A stretch of DNA of 64,000 nt from Anabas testudineus (GCF_900324465.2 NW_022872813.1:1-64000); one strand, 5' to 3'; numbered from the stretch's first letter, positions 44,588 through 55,690 are shown. Notes: a model not told the origin generated them from the letters alone. A program made the numbers and translations.

Positions 44588-46011
44588 ACTCTCAGGTAGG
44601 TACCAGAATATTCTGGCGTTCTCAGAGATCACTCTTGCTTGTGGGAGATGGAATTATAGTATTGTAATTTGTAGGATTAATAATAAGTCACCGTTTCATT
44701 TAGCAAACTGTTTGTTCTTCAGATGTGTTCAGACGTGGGGAACAGTGGCTCACTCAACTGCAGCATTAGGACATTATAAGTATATTTATTTAAATGACTG
44801 AAGCCAGAACAGGAGCATAACATTAGCACCTATTGTAGATGGAAACACCTCCTCCTCCTCCTCAGGGCTGATCAGTCTGGAAACATCTACCCAGAGACAC
44901 GTTCACATTACAATAAGACATGCTGCACAAGAAGCAGGTAAACGATGGGACAGAGGTTCTGATTGCTTCATTTCTAGGATTATACTGAAGCATTATAATG
45001 ATTGCTTCATTTTGCACCTGAATTTCAAATAACAGGAATACCTGAACCGATTCATCTTCCACATTGGACACAGTAACTCTCAGCTTCTGGTATTAAACTT
45101 CTACCTTTAGCAAAACTAGAATGAAGTTGGACTTTTCTGTGGTTCTGCTTTATGTTAATAAAATGAAAGTGGGAACAGACTGAAGAAACACGTGTCTGTT
45201 CTGATGATGAAACTGAACTTTGAGAAATGTTTTTCCTCAGCTGTGGAACAGAACAGTGTTTGACAGAGGGGTGAACCTCTCCCCATCCCCATCTCTGAAA
45301 CACTGTTTACATGAGTCACTGCCCTGACTTGTTGATTTAACTCATTAGGTGAGAGGAGTTGAGCGGCTGGTTAGTGTATAGTATTATTAATACAAGTCAC
45401 TCGTCCTTTGGTGCTTCATCACTTCACTCATTCAATTGGATGTTTCTGATGGAAACTGCTCTGGATTTGTTCCTCTGGATCCTCCACTAAGTTCCCACCT
45501 GACCAATCTCTGCACCAGCAGCTGCTCACATACAGTCAACACCTGACTTCAGCTCCGATGGAAAAGATTCTGTCAACTACTGATTCATTTAGAAGATTAT
45601 ATTGAAGCAAATACAAGAATTATCATCTGATCAGACTGTTTCATTCTACAGATTCTCTGAGATTATAGGATAGATGAGAGACTAATTCTAATTCTAAAAT
45701 CCAGTCACAGACCCTCAGAGACTGTGGGTCTGTGATTCTTGTTCTCGTGCACCAACTCAAATTCAGATATTCTGATGGAAAACAAGTGAAATAAGTTGAA
45801 TATGTTATTTTATTTTGATGATTTTTGACTTTATTAATTAACCTAAATATGCTTTGAAGAAAACATATTAACAATCACAAATGACTTGTGTCGTCTTTAT
45901 ACGACCACTGTTCCTGAAGTTTTTAACAACTGATTTACAGATTTGTTTTTCTGTGTGAATCAGGTAACAAAACTGCACATTTTAAATATAAAGAAAATGA
46001 CACATCTATTA
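44588..46011. other. Non-coding right part of copy B
   Basis: Collinear with 30972-32353. The single GTATG at 44583-44587 marks the empty site of the copy-A LTR element. No gene is seen. Confidence 0.6.
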
Positions 46012-47096
46012 CACTGCAAAAGGACGGATCTTCATGCTGATGCTTCAGGGAGTATTCAACACCCCTCCACTGTAACCAAGACAACCAGTACCATCAGCCC
46101 CCCAGCGATAACCCCAGTTGGGGTTGTAACAGCCTCTGTACCAGAACGCCCCCAGAGATGATCTGGCACAGTTGTTGGGCCAAGAATCCTGGTCTTTGTC
46201 GGAGGTGGAGAACTTCTGTCCGCTGTGATAATTCATGGCGTCTCCTACGGAAACATGTAAAGTCACAAATGAACTGAAGGCAGCACAGTTTGTCACTGGT
46301 TTGTCTACTTAGACTCCAAGAACAAATCGAGTCTGAGGATCCAAAGTCTCAGAAACACAGACCTGATCGCTGCTGCTCTTGTTACAGGGGACAATAAAAC
46401 CATCTGTGGGTTAACCAACACAGTGAGGTCTGTTTCTGCTGGCATACTTCATTTGGTTTTCATTGGTCAGAAAAAGTCACCATGACACAAGTTTATGAAG
46501 AGAGATGAGCTGAGGTGATTCTCTCTGTTAATCCTGGAACTCTTTTCATTTTCCACGTATTTTATTCTTCCACCAGTAATGAAGATGCTGCTGAACATTA
46601 ATCTGTTTCTAGGTATCAACATATTATAGATGTATCATCTAATCATAGTGAAAACAGATAGGACCTGTTTCTGATAACCCACCTTTTCCTCCATCAGTGA
46701 ATCCAGACACATTCAGTTTGTATCCATGACACTCTGCACTGATGGAGAACGAGGAGTAACGAACAAATGCTTTTTTCCCATCTAAGTCCTGCATGCCGAC
46801 TGCAGCTCGTAGTTTCTCTGGTGTGTCAGGTAGCGGATGTTGTCCAGACCTGGACACACACAAAGATGTAGAAAGTGCAGTTATTTGTTTTTGACTCCAA
46901 GAATATAGAACACATATTTTTTAACGTCCTGTTTGTGGTTTTTCACAACAGAATTTATTTTTAAACACAGTGAATTTCATGTAGTAACAAGTCAGTCTGG
47001 TTTCAGGTCTCACCGAGCCAGTACTCTCCAGCAGGGTCACCGAACCCAAACTGGTCTGTAGAAGTTCACTGTACCGTCCATCCTCCTCTGGAACAC
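46012..47096 (-). pseudogene. MFAP4-like pseudogene, type F, exons 4-6 only
   Basis: Three exons on the minus strand: 47096-47014 (exon 4, 14 bases short, acceptor AG lost), 46849-46683 (exon 5, one base short) and 46244-46012 (exon 6, readable as [20 protein letters not shown] and GYRWGADGT, then out of frame near the end). Introns match those of the intact gene at 51196-52868 closely. Left of 47139 the sequence follows that gene; right of it the sequence jumps to what lies at about 53397, so one deletion of about 1 kb removed exons 1-3 and the promoter. Other changes are later decay. Confidence 0.88.
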
Positions 47097-47139
47097 CAGG
47101 GGACAGGTTGTTGTTTCCAGACAACAAAGTGATGATTTA

Positions 47140-47373
47140 TTGAGCACTGGTTATGTACATATTTGATTAAGAATAGGATTGAGTCATGAAAAGTGTATTA
47201 AGTTTGTGAACCCTCTGGAATTTTCTATATTTCACTATAATTCCTGCAGAAACTAAAGAGTGATCTGATTTTTGTAGCAGTTCTATAACTAAAAAAGTTA
47301 TTTGTTTGAAAACTTGGACAAATCCATGTTGAATTTCAGTTCACTTACTTTTCCAGCAGCACTTTGAATGTTG
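47140..47373. other. 5'-flank remnant of the type-F pseudogene
   Basis: Follows 53397-53520 and then 54171 onward (CTGATTTT then GTAGCAGTT), which makes it the pre-insertion form of the site now holding the solo LTR at 53523-54170. It ends in the left target duplication of the Penelope-like element (47360-47373). Confidence 0.7.
47360..47373 (+). repeat. Left target-site duplication of Penelope-like element
   Basis: CACTTTGAATGTTG, repeated exactly at 50730-50743. Confidence 0.93.
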
Positions 47374-47407
47374 TCGGTGAAGATTCTCAGTCGTCCAGGT
47401 GAAGTTA

Positions 47408-48499
47408 TCTGGAAGTTTAGTCATGGCAACTGGACTTCCTTTAGTTAGGTGAAACGTTTCGCTACTCATCCAAGTAGCTTCTTCAGTCTGAAGATAGTTG
47501 GTTAGAGGCCGCAAATTTATGCTCCAAGGCTGGTTTCACTCCACCCCTTGCCCTGAATAGGCTCGTTAGGTGAAACAAAGGATGGGGGGGATGTGAAGGA
47601 TGTAATGATCACACCTCAGCCCACCCCCTCGTAACACCTAAATGGGTCGTTAAGTGTGTCCAACCTGGTGCAGGTGTGAACTGGTTCTGGCCTTTTTGGG
47701 GATAGATGAAAGGGCAGCATGATAAATAGAAGACAGGTTGTGTCTAAGTCCTCCACCTCTGTTGAGAGAGGGAGTGTTGATTTGCACATGCACGGCTTCC
47801 CTCACCCCTCTCTCAAACCACTTGTCCTCTTTGTCCAATATTTTAACGTCACAGTCCTCAAATGAGTGTCCTTTATCCTTAAGATGAAGGTACACCGCTG
47901 ATTCAGGACCTGAGGTGTTACTCCTCCTGTGCTGTGCCATCCTCCTGTGTAGCGGCTGTTTGGTTTCTCCAATGTACAGTTCAGGGCATTCCTCACTGCA
48001 TTGGACCGCATACACTATATTGCTCATCTTGTGTTTTGGAGTCCGATCTTTGGGATGTACAAGTTTCTGTCTGAGTGTGTTAGTGGGTTTGAAATAGACA
48101 GGGATGTTGTGTTTTCTGAAAATCCTCTTCAGCTTATCTGAAACCCCAGCCATGTAAGGTATGACCAGGTTTTTGCGTAGGACCTGAGACTCCGACTGTT
48201 CCCTTGTTCTTTTCCTGGAACAGGTTCCTGCTTTGTTAAAGGCCCACTTGGGATATCCACAAGTCCTGAGCGCTGTCTTCAGATGCCTGTCTTCTTTCTT
48301 TTGGGCTTCTATGGAGGTGGGGATGTTTTGCGCTCTGTGGTTCAAAGTCCTGATGACTCCTATTTTGTGTTGTAGTGGATGATGTGAGTCGAACAACAGG
48401 TACTGGTCCGTGTGGGTGGGTTTTCTGTAAACCTCTATTTCCAGTCTTCTGCCTGCCCCAATGATGACCGCGCAGTCCAGGAAGGCCAAACGGTTATCA
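47408..48499 (-). repeat. Left inverted arm of Penelope-like element
   Basis: Reverse complement of about 49638-50727. On the minus strand it encodes the last 279 residues of the element's protein without a change relative to the right arm, including the GIY-YIG domain. The join to the loop is at GGTTATC near 48493-48499. Confidence 0.93.
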
Positions 48500-50487
48500 A
48501 GGAGAAATGGGTTAAGAATCTCTCAGACAGAGAACTAACCCCTCCAGAGAGGGAGGTCTTATCCAAAGGCCTAAACTATGCAGTCACCCCAAAACAAGTT
48601 CCTGTTGTGGATTTCATTACAGCGACTGAAACCGCCATCCGAAACAACAACCTACCACTGGCAGAAGCAGAAGAACTTCGACTCAAAGTCTCTGCAGCTC
48701 TCTCCAGTGCACAACCACCAGATTCCAACCTCACCAAGGATGAGAGAATTGCGCTGACATCACTCAGCAGGGATGAGACTATTACCATCCTTCCTGCGGA
48801 CAAAGGAAGATGCACGGTCATTCTGAATACAACAGACTATCATGCCAAGGTGATTTCGCTTCTGGAGGATAAGCACACATACGAAAAACTGAAAAGGGAC
48901 CCCACCAGCAATTACAAGAAGAAGGTAATAGACTGCCTGAAACATCTGGAACTGAAAAATGCCATTGATAGGGCAACCTATTACAGGTTGTATCCTGGGG
49001 AAGCCACTCCTTGCCTCTATGGCCTTCCCAAGATACACAAGGAAGGAGCCCCCCTCAGACCTATAGTCAGCAGTATTAACTCAGTAACATACAACATTGC
49101 CAAATTCCTGGCCACAGTATTGGCCCCACTAGTTGGACACACGGACCACCACATCCACAACTCAGAGGACTTTACGGCAAAGGTCAGGGACCTGGAACTG
49201 GATACGGATGAAACCATGGTATCCTTTGATGTTACGTCTCTCTTCACCAGCATCCCCACTACGGACGCATTGACATCGGTGAAGAGAAGACTGGAAGAAG
49301 ACAGTTCCCTCAACACCAGAACCAACCTCGGCCCCGACCAGATCTGTTTGCTCCTGGACCTGTGTCTCAACACCACGTACTTCACGTACAGAGGGGACTT
49401 CTACAAACAGAGACATGGCTGTGCCATGGGTTCCCCAGTGTCACCCATTGTAGCAAACCTATACATGGAAGAGGTGGAGAAGAAAGCTCTCAACTCCTTC
49501 CCAGGGACGACACCGACCCACTGGTTCAGATATGTGGATGACACCTGGGTGAAGATCAAGACCCAGGAGTTACAGTCTTTCACAGACCACATAAACTCAG
49601 TGGACACCAACATCAGTTTCACTAGAGAGGACACCAAAGATAACCGTTTGGCCTTCCTGGACTGCGCGGTCATCATTGGGGCAGGCAGAAGACTGGAAAT
49701 AGAGGTTTACAGAAAACCCACCCACACGGACCAGTACCTGTTGTTCGACTCACATCATCCACTACAACACAAAATAGGAGTCATCAGGACTTTGAACCAC
49801 AGAGCGCAAAACATCCCCACCTCCATAGAAGCCCAAAAGAAAGAAGACAGGCATCTGAAGACAGCGCTCAGGACTTGTGGATATCCCAAGTGGGCCTTTA
49901 ACAAAGCAGGAACCTGTTCCAGGAAAAGAACAAGGGAACAGTCGGAGTCTCAGGTCCTACGCAAAAACCTGGTCATACCTTACATGGCTGGGGTTTCAGA
50001 TAAGCTGAAGAGGATTTTCAGAAAACACAACATCCCTGTCTATTTCAAACCCACTAACACACTCAGACAGAAACTTGTACATCCCAAAGATCGGACTCCA
50101 AAACACAAGATGAGCAATATAGTGTATGCGGTCCAATGCAGTGAGGAATGCCCTGAACTGTACATTGGAGAAACCAAACAGCCGCTACACAGGAGGATGG
50201 CACAGCACAGGAGGAGTAACACCTCAGGTCCTGAATCAGCGGTGTACCTTCATCTTAAGGATAAAGGACACTCATTTGAGGACTGTGACGTTAAAATATT
50301 GGACAAAGAGGACAAGTGGTTTGAGAGAGGGGTGAGGGAAGCCGTGCATGTGCAAATCAACACTCCCTCTCTCAACAGAGGTGGAGGACTTAGACACAAC
50401 CTGTCTTCTATTTATCATGCTGCCCTTTCATCTATCCCCAAAAAGGCCAGAACCAGTTCACACCTGCACCAGGTTGGACACACTTAA
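48412..50487 (+). CDS. Penelope-like reverse transcriptase with GIY-YIG endonuclease, N-terminally truncated
   Basis: A 691-codon frame, of which only about residue 31 onward is genuine: the first 30 codons lie on the antisense of the inverted arm and are accidental. Genuine sequence begins near KEKWVKNLSDRELTPPER. Reverse-transcriptase blocks: LPADKGRCTVIL near 125, YGLPKIHKEGAPLRPIVSS near 203, SFDVTSLFTSIPT near 271 (catalytic Asp), GCAMGSPVSPIVANLYMEE near 338 and FRYVDDTWV near 372 (catalytic YVDD). The GIY-YIG nuclease follows: NIVYAVQC near 569, LYIGETKQPLHRRMAQHR near 584 and HLKDKGHSF near 616. Penelope-like enzymes nick target DNA and copy RNA there. About 100-150 N-terminal residues of typical relatives are missing. 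All catalytic blocks look intact. Confidence 0.9.
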   Translation: MGGFSVNLYFQSSACPNDDRAVQEGQTVIKEKWVKNLSDRELTPPEREVLSKGLNYAVTPKQVPVVDFITATETAIRNNNLPLAEAEELRLKVSAALSSAQPPDSNLTKDERIALTSLSRDETITILPADKGRCTVILNTTDYHAKVISLLEDKHTYEKLKRDPTSNYKKKVIDCLKHLELKNAIDRATYYRLYPGEATPCLYGLPKIHKEGAPLRPIVSSINSVTYNIAKFLATVLAPLVGHTDHHIHNSEDFTAKVRDLELDTDETMVSFDVTSLFTSIPTTDALTSVKRRLEEDSSLNTRTNLGPDQICLLLDLCLNTTYFTYRGDFYKQRHGCAMGSPVSPIVANLYMEEVEKKALNSFPGTTPTHWFRYVDDTWVKIKTQELQSFTDHINSVDTNISFTREDTKDNRLAFLDCAVIIGAGRRLEIEVYRKPTHTDQYLLFDSHHPLQHKIGVIRTLNHRAQNIPTSIEAQKKEDRHLKTALRTCGYPKWAFNKAGTCSRKRTREQSESQVLRKNLVIPYMAGVSDKLKRIFRKHNIPVYFKPTNTLRQKLVHPKDRTPKHKMSNIVYAVQCSEECPELYIGETKQPLHRRMAQHRRSNTSGPESAVYLHLKDKGHSFEDCDVKILDKEDKWFERGVREAVHVQINTPSLNRGGGLRHNLSSIYHAALSSIPKKARTSSHLHQVGHT

Positions 50488-50727
50488 CGACCCATTTAGG
50501 TGTTACGAGGGGGTGGGCTGAGGTGTGATCATTACATCCTTCACATCCCCCCCATCCTTTGTTTCACCTAACGAGCCTATTCAGGGCAAGGGGTGGAGTG
50601 AAACCAGCCTTGGAGCATAAATTTGCGGCCTCTAACCAACTATCTTCAGACTGAAGAAGCTACTTGGATGAGTAGCGAAACGTTTCACCTAACTAAAGGA
50701 AGTCCAGTTGCCATGACTAAACTTCCA
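49638..50727 (+). repeat. Right inverted arm of Penelope-like element
   Basis: Mirror of 47408-48499, separated from it by a loop of about 1.14 kb. A transcript through both would fold into a 1.1-kb hairpin. Confidence 0.93.
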
Positions 50728-50729
50728 GA

Positions 50730-50743
50730 CACTTTGAATGTTG
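50730..50743 (+). repeat. Right target-site duplication of Penelope-like element
   Basis: CACTTTGAATGTTG, exact copy of 47360-47373. Confidence 0.93.
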
Positions 50744-50821
50744 AATTGATGAAGGCAGTTGTTTCCTAAATTTCTATGATTTTATTTAAAAAATATTTTA
50801 CAAAGAGAATTAAAGGCTCAG

Positions 50822-51060
50822 AATGATTAGAGCCTACACGAACAGAGGGAAAGAAGAAGGAACACAAACACATCAAGGAATCACTCAAAACCTGTGGTTA
50901 TGCAAACTGGGTCTTTGTCAAATGCACCAGAAGGAAAAAACAGAAGAACAAATGTTGCTGCAGTATGTGAAAAGGTCGTATCACAGAGTCCTGGTACATT
51001 TCAAACCCTTTAATACACTGAGACAGAGGCTACCGACAAAACATCCAGATGTCTGCAGAG
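50822..51060 (+). mobile_element. Second, diverged Penelope-like fragment
   Basis: In two frames the plus strand reads HIKESLKTCGYANWVF (about 50868-50920) and VLVHFKPFNTLRQRL (about 50990-51035). These match HLKTALRTCGYPKWAF and IPVYFKPTNTLRQKL of the main element in the same order, with the middle shortened. It belongs to a different, older family, and is short and broken. It lies about 80 bp right of the young element. Confidence 0.75.
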
Positions 51061-51195
51061 CGCTGTAGCAGGTGCAGTAGACTATTTTTACACAGTCGCC
51101 TCATCCTTCTTCATATGAGGGCAGCATGTTGTTTCTAAAGATCAATACTTGATAGATCGACGTCAGATCTTCTGCTGTCTGTTTGTTCTGGACAT

Positions 51196-52868
51196 TTACT
51201 GCACAGGACGGATCTTCATGTTGATGCTCTTGAGGGAGTAGTTATGGTGACCCTTAAACTGGTACCACTCCACTCCAACAGCATACAGAGTACCATCAGC
51301 CCCCCAGCGATAAGCGCCGTTAGGGTTTGCAAAGTGGCAGCTGTTGTACCAGAACGCCCCCATGAATGATCTGGCACAGTTGTTGGGCCAAGAGTCTTGG
51401 TCTTTGTCGAAGGTGGAGAACTTCTGTCCGCTGTGATAAGTCAGGGCGTCTCCTACAAAAACATTTAAAGTCACAAATGAACTGAAGGCAGCACAGTTTG
51501 TCACTGGTTTGTCTACTTAGACTCCAAGAACAAATCGAGTCTGAGGATCCAAAGTCTCAGAAACACAGACCTGATCGCTGCTGCTCTTGTTACAGGGGAC
51601 AATAAAACCATCTGTGGGTTAACCAACACAGTGAGGTCTGTTTCTGCTGGCATACTTCATTTGGTTTTCATTGCTTGAAAAAAATCACCATGACACAAGT
51701 TAATGAAGAGAGATGAGCTGAGGTGATTCTCTCTGTTAATCCTGGAACTCTTTTCATTTTCCACGTATTTTATTCTTCCACCAGTAATGAAGATGCTGCT
51801 GAACATTAATCTGTTTCTAGGTATCAACATTTCATAGATGTATCATCTATTCATAGTGAAAACAGATAGGACCTGTTTCTGATAACCCACCTGCTCCTCC
51901 ATCAGTGAATCCAGACACATTTAGTTTGTATCCATCACACTCTCCACTGATGGAGAACGAGGAGTAACGAGAAAACGCTTTTTTACCATCAAAGTCCTGC
52001 ATGTCGACCAGCAGCTCGGACTTTCTCTGGTTTGTCAGGTAGTAGATGTTGTCCAGACCTGGACACACACAAATTTAAGACTTGGTTTGATCCTGTCCAT
52101 CAAGTCTACAGAGATGGTAAATGTCAGCATAAAACTAAAACAAGTAAACAGGACATGCTGCTGTATTTGTACTTTCTACACACTGAATTTCATGTAGTAA
52201 CAAGTCAGTCTGGTTTCAGGTCTCACCGAGCCAGTACTCTCCAGCAGGGTTACCGAACCCAAACTTGTAGTAATCCCAGGGTCTGTAGAAGTTCACTGTA
52301 CCGTCCATCCTCCTCTGGAACACCTGGGGACAGGTTGTTGTTTCCAGACAACAAGGCGATGATTTATTGTGACAGTCCAACAGGAAGTGTTCTTACTGAT
52401 GTTCAGTTCAAATACTCACCGTCCATCCTCCTCCTGATGAGTCCATGTCACAGTACACCTACACACACACACATTTATTAGTTAGGATCTAAAACCACAT
52501 CCCCTACTACAAACTACTTGTTAGTGTGATTCTGTCAGAATCCTTCCTCGTGGTCTCATCTTTACACCGTCTTCTTCTTCTAGACATTAACAGGACGGAG
52601 CTTACCTGGACAGCTGACCTTTCTCCAAGAGGATAGAGGGTGTACACTCCACTGGGTGAGCTGTTGTCTCGTTGACGGATGTTGCTGCAGTCAACTGGTA
52701 TGTAGAGCTCTGAGCAGCTGGTCAACAGTGGAGCCAGCAGGAGGAAGAGGACTGGTACTGTCTGGAACAGAGGACATGTTGTCATTTGTTTTGATAGAAT
52801 CATTGGACAAACTTCAAATACAAAGTGAGACACTGCTGAGGACGTTGACAACATAAAGCTACCTTCAT
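51196..52868 (-). CDS. MFAP4-like fibrinogen-domain protein, type F (intact)
   Basis: Six coding exons on the minus strand: 52868-52863 (ATGAAG), 52761-52606, 52458-52420, 52323-52227, 52058-51891 and 51452-51196. Junctions are all GT-AG, phases agree, and the product is 240 residues. [19 protein letters not shown] is a signal peptide. Then come [10 protein letters not shown] and [15 protein letters not shown], and the fibrinogen domain: [85 protein letters not shown] (calcium-site block) and [17 protein letters not shown], ending [10 protein letters not shown]. It differs from type ii chiefly in exon 6. Length and layout fit MFAP4, a secreted oligomeric lectin-like protein. The truncated paralogue at 46012-47096 lies 4 kb to the left. 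A specific orthologue cannot be assigned without a search. Confidence 0.9.
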
Positions 52869-53522
52869 TGTTAGAGTTCAGCCGATTAATGTGAAGTCGG
52901 TGAGTCATGTGGAGGGTCCACTGTCTCTCAGCTGTATTTATGTTCCAAAGATCAACACGTGACTGAGCAGCTGCTGTTTCACAACCATACAGCACTTTGG
53001 TAAATGGGGGAAAATTTGCTCCACGCGCTCCAGTGTGAATACAGTACTCATGGATTGTATAACACTGAAGAAACCTAAATGTGTTGTCCTCCTTCGCTGT
53101 GAGGACTCACTCACTTTGTGATAAAACTATTGAAAGACATTATTTCATTTAAAAAATGTCACAGTATATTAAAAACTCAACAACTCAGTTTACAGAGTCC
53201 AAGGTGGTGTCTTCAGAAGTTTTGTTTTGTTTTGATGGACCAACCGCTCAGAGCCCAAAGATCCTCAGTTAAAATAGTTAAAAACAGTTTGGTTCAGTTT
53301 GGTTATGACCTGCTTCTTAAAAATTCTGGTAAACAGTTTGATTGTTTTCCAGAAAATCACAGAGTTGGCTCAGTAGTGTCCTTACCTATGGCTCCATGAA
53401 GCACTGGTTATGTACATATTTGAGTAAGAATAGGATTGAGTCATGAAAAGTGTTGCAAGTTTGTGAACCCTCTGGATTTTTCTCTATTTTACTATAAATC
53501 CTGCAGAAACTAAAGCATAATC
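52869..53522. other. 5' flank of the type-F gene
   Basis: Non-coding DNA, of which the part from 53397 recurs at 47136 next to the pseudogene. No clear TATA box. It ends at the boundary of the solo LTR. Confidence 0.5.
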
Positions 53523-54170
53523 TGTCACAAGCTGGAGGAAGGACTTCATGGCCAGAGACAACACAGGACAAGACTAAATATCTATCTTTATTTATAAAGG
53601 ACAGAACAACAGTAAATCAATGAATTAAACAGTCACTAGATGACGTAGGGTGAGTATGGTGGTCTGGGTGGAAACCAGAAGTGACGTCACGACCAAGATG
53701 GCCAACCAACGGAGATCACATGGACAAATTGGAGGACAATGGAGAAGGTTCATGTGTAACAAGATTATCACAGAAGCACCATGAGAATACAGTCTAATCC
53801 AATGAAATCCAATGTCAAAACCAGGTGTGATGATACAGGTACAGGTCTGGTACTGTGAGCAGGGGGAATGACGGGAATAAACAAAACTCACGGCACCAGG
53901 GGGTCAGGCAAGAGAAGGGGTCCAGAGCAGGCAGAGTCTGAAAAATCCAAAACAAGTCAGTACACAAGAAACACTAGATAGTTTCCAGGAGTTAAGAACA
54001 GACTATCTGGCAGGGGAGAAAGGTGAGCAGGCCGGTATTTATAGTGTAGGGGAAACCAGGTGTAGTCAATTAGGTGAGTGAATGTAGTCAGACTGGGAGG
54101 AGGAAACAGGAAGTTGTCAAAATAAGGGCATGGGGGAAATACAAGCCGCAACGAGGCTGAAATCATGACA
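53523..54170 (-). mobile_element. Solo LTR, probably Gypsy-type
   Basis: On the minus strand a 648-bp unit begins TGTCATGA at 54170 and ends TTGTGACA at 53523, with CACTATAAATACC near 54045 as a TATA region and AATAAA near 53591. No internal coding part or second repeat is present, so it is the remnant left by recombination between two LTRs. The unfilled site can be seen at about 47256-47266. The flanking target duplication is no longer clear, which suggests an older insertion. It is a fossil. Confidence 0.75.
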
Positions 54171-54622
54171 TGCTCTGATTTTCGTAGCAGTTTTCATGTT
54201 TTCATGCTCTCATCTTTAAGTCAACACCCTTGTCTATTAAAGGTACAATGAGCAACGTGTAGCATCATCTAGTGGTGTTGCAGGTTGAATCCAGCTGAAA
54301 GTATTGCACTGACTATATCTGAAACTTCTCACGAGGCTGATTATGCTTCATTCTTTGTTATCGTCTTCCAAGCAGTGCTACAGGAGCACCAACTTTAAAC
54401 TGCTGCTGCTTCCACGTAAAAACACACACCTCCCTCTCTAGAGCCCCCGTTTGGTTTGTCCTGTCTGAGCTACTGTAGAAACACAACAGCCTGACGCCTT
54501 ATGTTGATATAAAATCTTATTCTTATTTTCAGACGTTCACACAGTTGCCTGCTGATTATAAGTCTCTCTAAATCTTACAGCACAGTTAACACCTTTAAAC
54601 AAAAACCTGTCTTCCAGTTTAC

Positions 54623-55660
54623 CTGGACCGCTGACCTTTCCCCAGGAGGATAGATGGTGTACACACCGCTGAATGAGGTCTTGTTCTGTTGATGGATGTC
54701 ACTGCAGTCAGCTGGTGTGAGGAGCTCTTTGCAGCTGGTCAACAGTGGAACCAGGAGGAGGAAGAGGACTGGTACCGTCTGGAACAGAGGAGATTCATGA
54801 CCGATCAACAAATGAAGACTCCACAGCATCATATTGTTGTGTGAAGTGTTTGTCAAGAGGAAACTGAAAGAAGTCAATACTTTCTTTACAAGAGGCCTCA
54901 GCGTTACACAGTGAACATTACGGTGAGTTCACTGTCACCAAACTTAACAACATGTGTTTCTCTTTCTAGAAAAGGGGTTTGATTCATCAAACACACACTT
55001 TGATTCGTCAAACACACACTTTGATTCATTAGACTCTTTGTAGGCGACTGTGGAAACATGACACGACTTCTTTTAAGCTAGTAAGTACGTAGACACAATA
55101 TTTGCTATTTTTGGGTTCATTCTTACACCTGCACCATTAGTAGGGACATGACGACCCTCAACATAGGGTCCGACTGAAGGAACATAGCACGCTCTGGGGT
55201 AAAAACTGTAGGTATGAAAGGCAGGAGACTCTATCCTGTGCAAATGGAAGAAGTCAGATTCCAGCTCACTAACTTACCTTCATTGTCACAAATCTGAAGA
55301 AACAAGAAGATCCAAGTCCTGACATGGGTCTGTCAGACACTGAAGATACAAAAGGAACAACAGTCAGATGTAGTTCAGTCAGTAAACAGATGAAGCTGAA
55401 GCTGATTTGACACACAATGAGAAAAAAATAGTTCTGTTTTCAGCAGGTTTTTGAAATTTGTGTTCAGAGGTGGGTAGGGATGGAGACCAGGATGAGGGAG
55501 TTCAGGTTCAGAAAGAAAGGAGTTCAGAAAAATAAAATACAGTGATGTCTCCTGGTTTAATTCTCACCTGTGTGAACTCACCTGCAGCTGGAGCTGAAGA
55601 GACTTTGTCTTCACTTCAGAGGAAACAGACAAACTGCTGCTTCTCACGCAGTCTGAAAAA
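54623..55660 (-). pseudogene. MFAP4-like type i, promoter and exons 1-2 only (copy C)
   Basis: Exon 2 is 54778-54623, the ATGAAG exon is at 55283-55278 and the non-coding exon ends at 55582. The reading matches copies A and B. Here, unlike in A and B, a complete type-F gene lies downstream on the same strand: exon 2 ends in phase 0, the same phase as F exon 2, so a transcript could in principle splice over the solo LTR into F exon 3 at 52458. Confidence 0.75.
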
Positions 55661-55676
55661 CTCTCACAGCTTAACT

Positions 55677-55690
55677 TTGTATATATACAG
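55677..55690 (-). promoter_or_regulatory. TATA-like box of type-i cassette (copy C)
   Basis: TGTATATATACA on the minus strand, in the same setting as in copies A and B. Confidence 0.45.

Larger units (their letters stand above)
34937..46110 (+). repeat. Segmental duplication copy B
   Basis: Direct copy of 16680-32450. It starts at CATCATCTAGTGGTG without the LTR fragment and ends in the type-F pseudogene. It lacks the 3.97-kb LTR element, lacks about 160 bp of intron 1 in the type-ii gene, and has a SINE where copies A and C have other DNA. Divergence from copy A is slight by eye. Confidence 0.9.
47374..50729 (+). mobile_element. Penelope-like element with inverted arms
   Basis: A 3356-bp insertion flanked by the 14-bp duplication CACTTTGAATGTTG (47360-47373 and 50730-50743). 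The plus strand carries a reverse transcriptase plus GIY-YIG endonuclease frame. A 1.1-kb inverted copy of its 3' half forms the left side (about 47408-48499 against 49638-50727), with some extra bases (GGTGAAGATTCTCAGTCGTC) at the far left. The 3' region carries GAAGAAGCTACTTGGATGAG and AGCGAAACGTTTC, a phrase typical of fish Penelope-like elements. The arms appear almost identical, so the insertion is young. The left part of the coding region is missing, so it is a 5'-truncated copy with an inverted tail, a form this family is known to produce. Confidence 0.93.

Noticed and set aside
47915-48097. Small Leu/Cys-rich frames repeated at 47915-48097 and 50040-50222
   Set aside because: They are antisense shadows of the GIY-YIG domain in the two arms.
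48412-48499. First 30 codons of the Penelope frame as a genuine N-terminus
   Set aside because: They are antisense to the inverted arm; homology to the family starts only after the arm joint.
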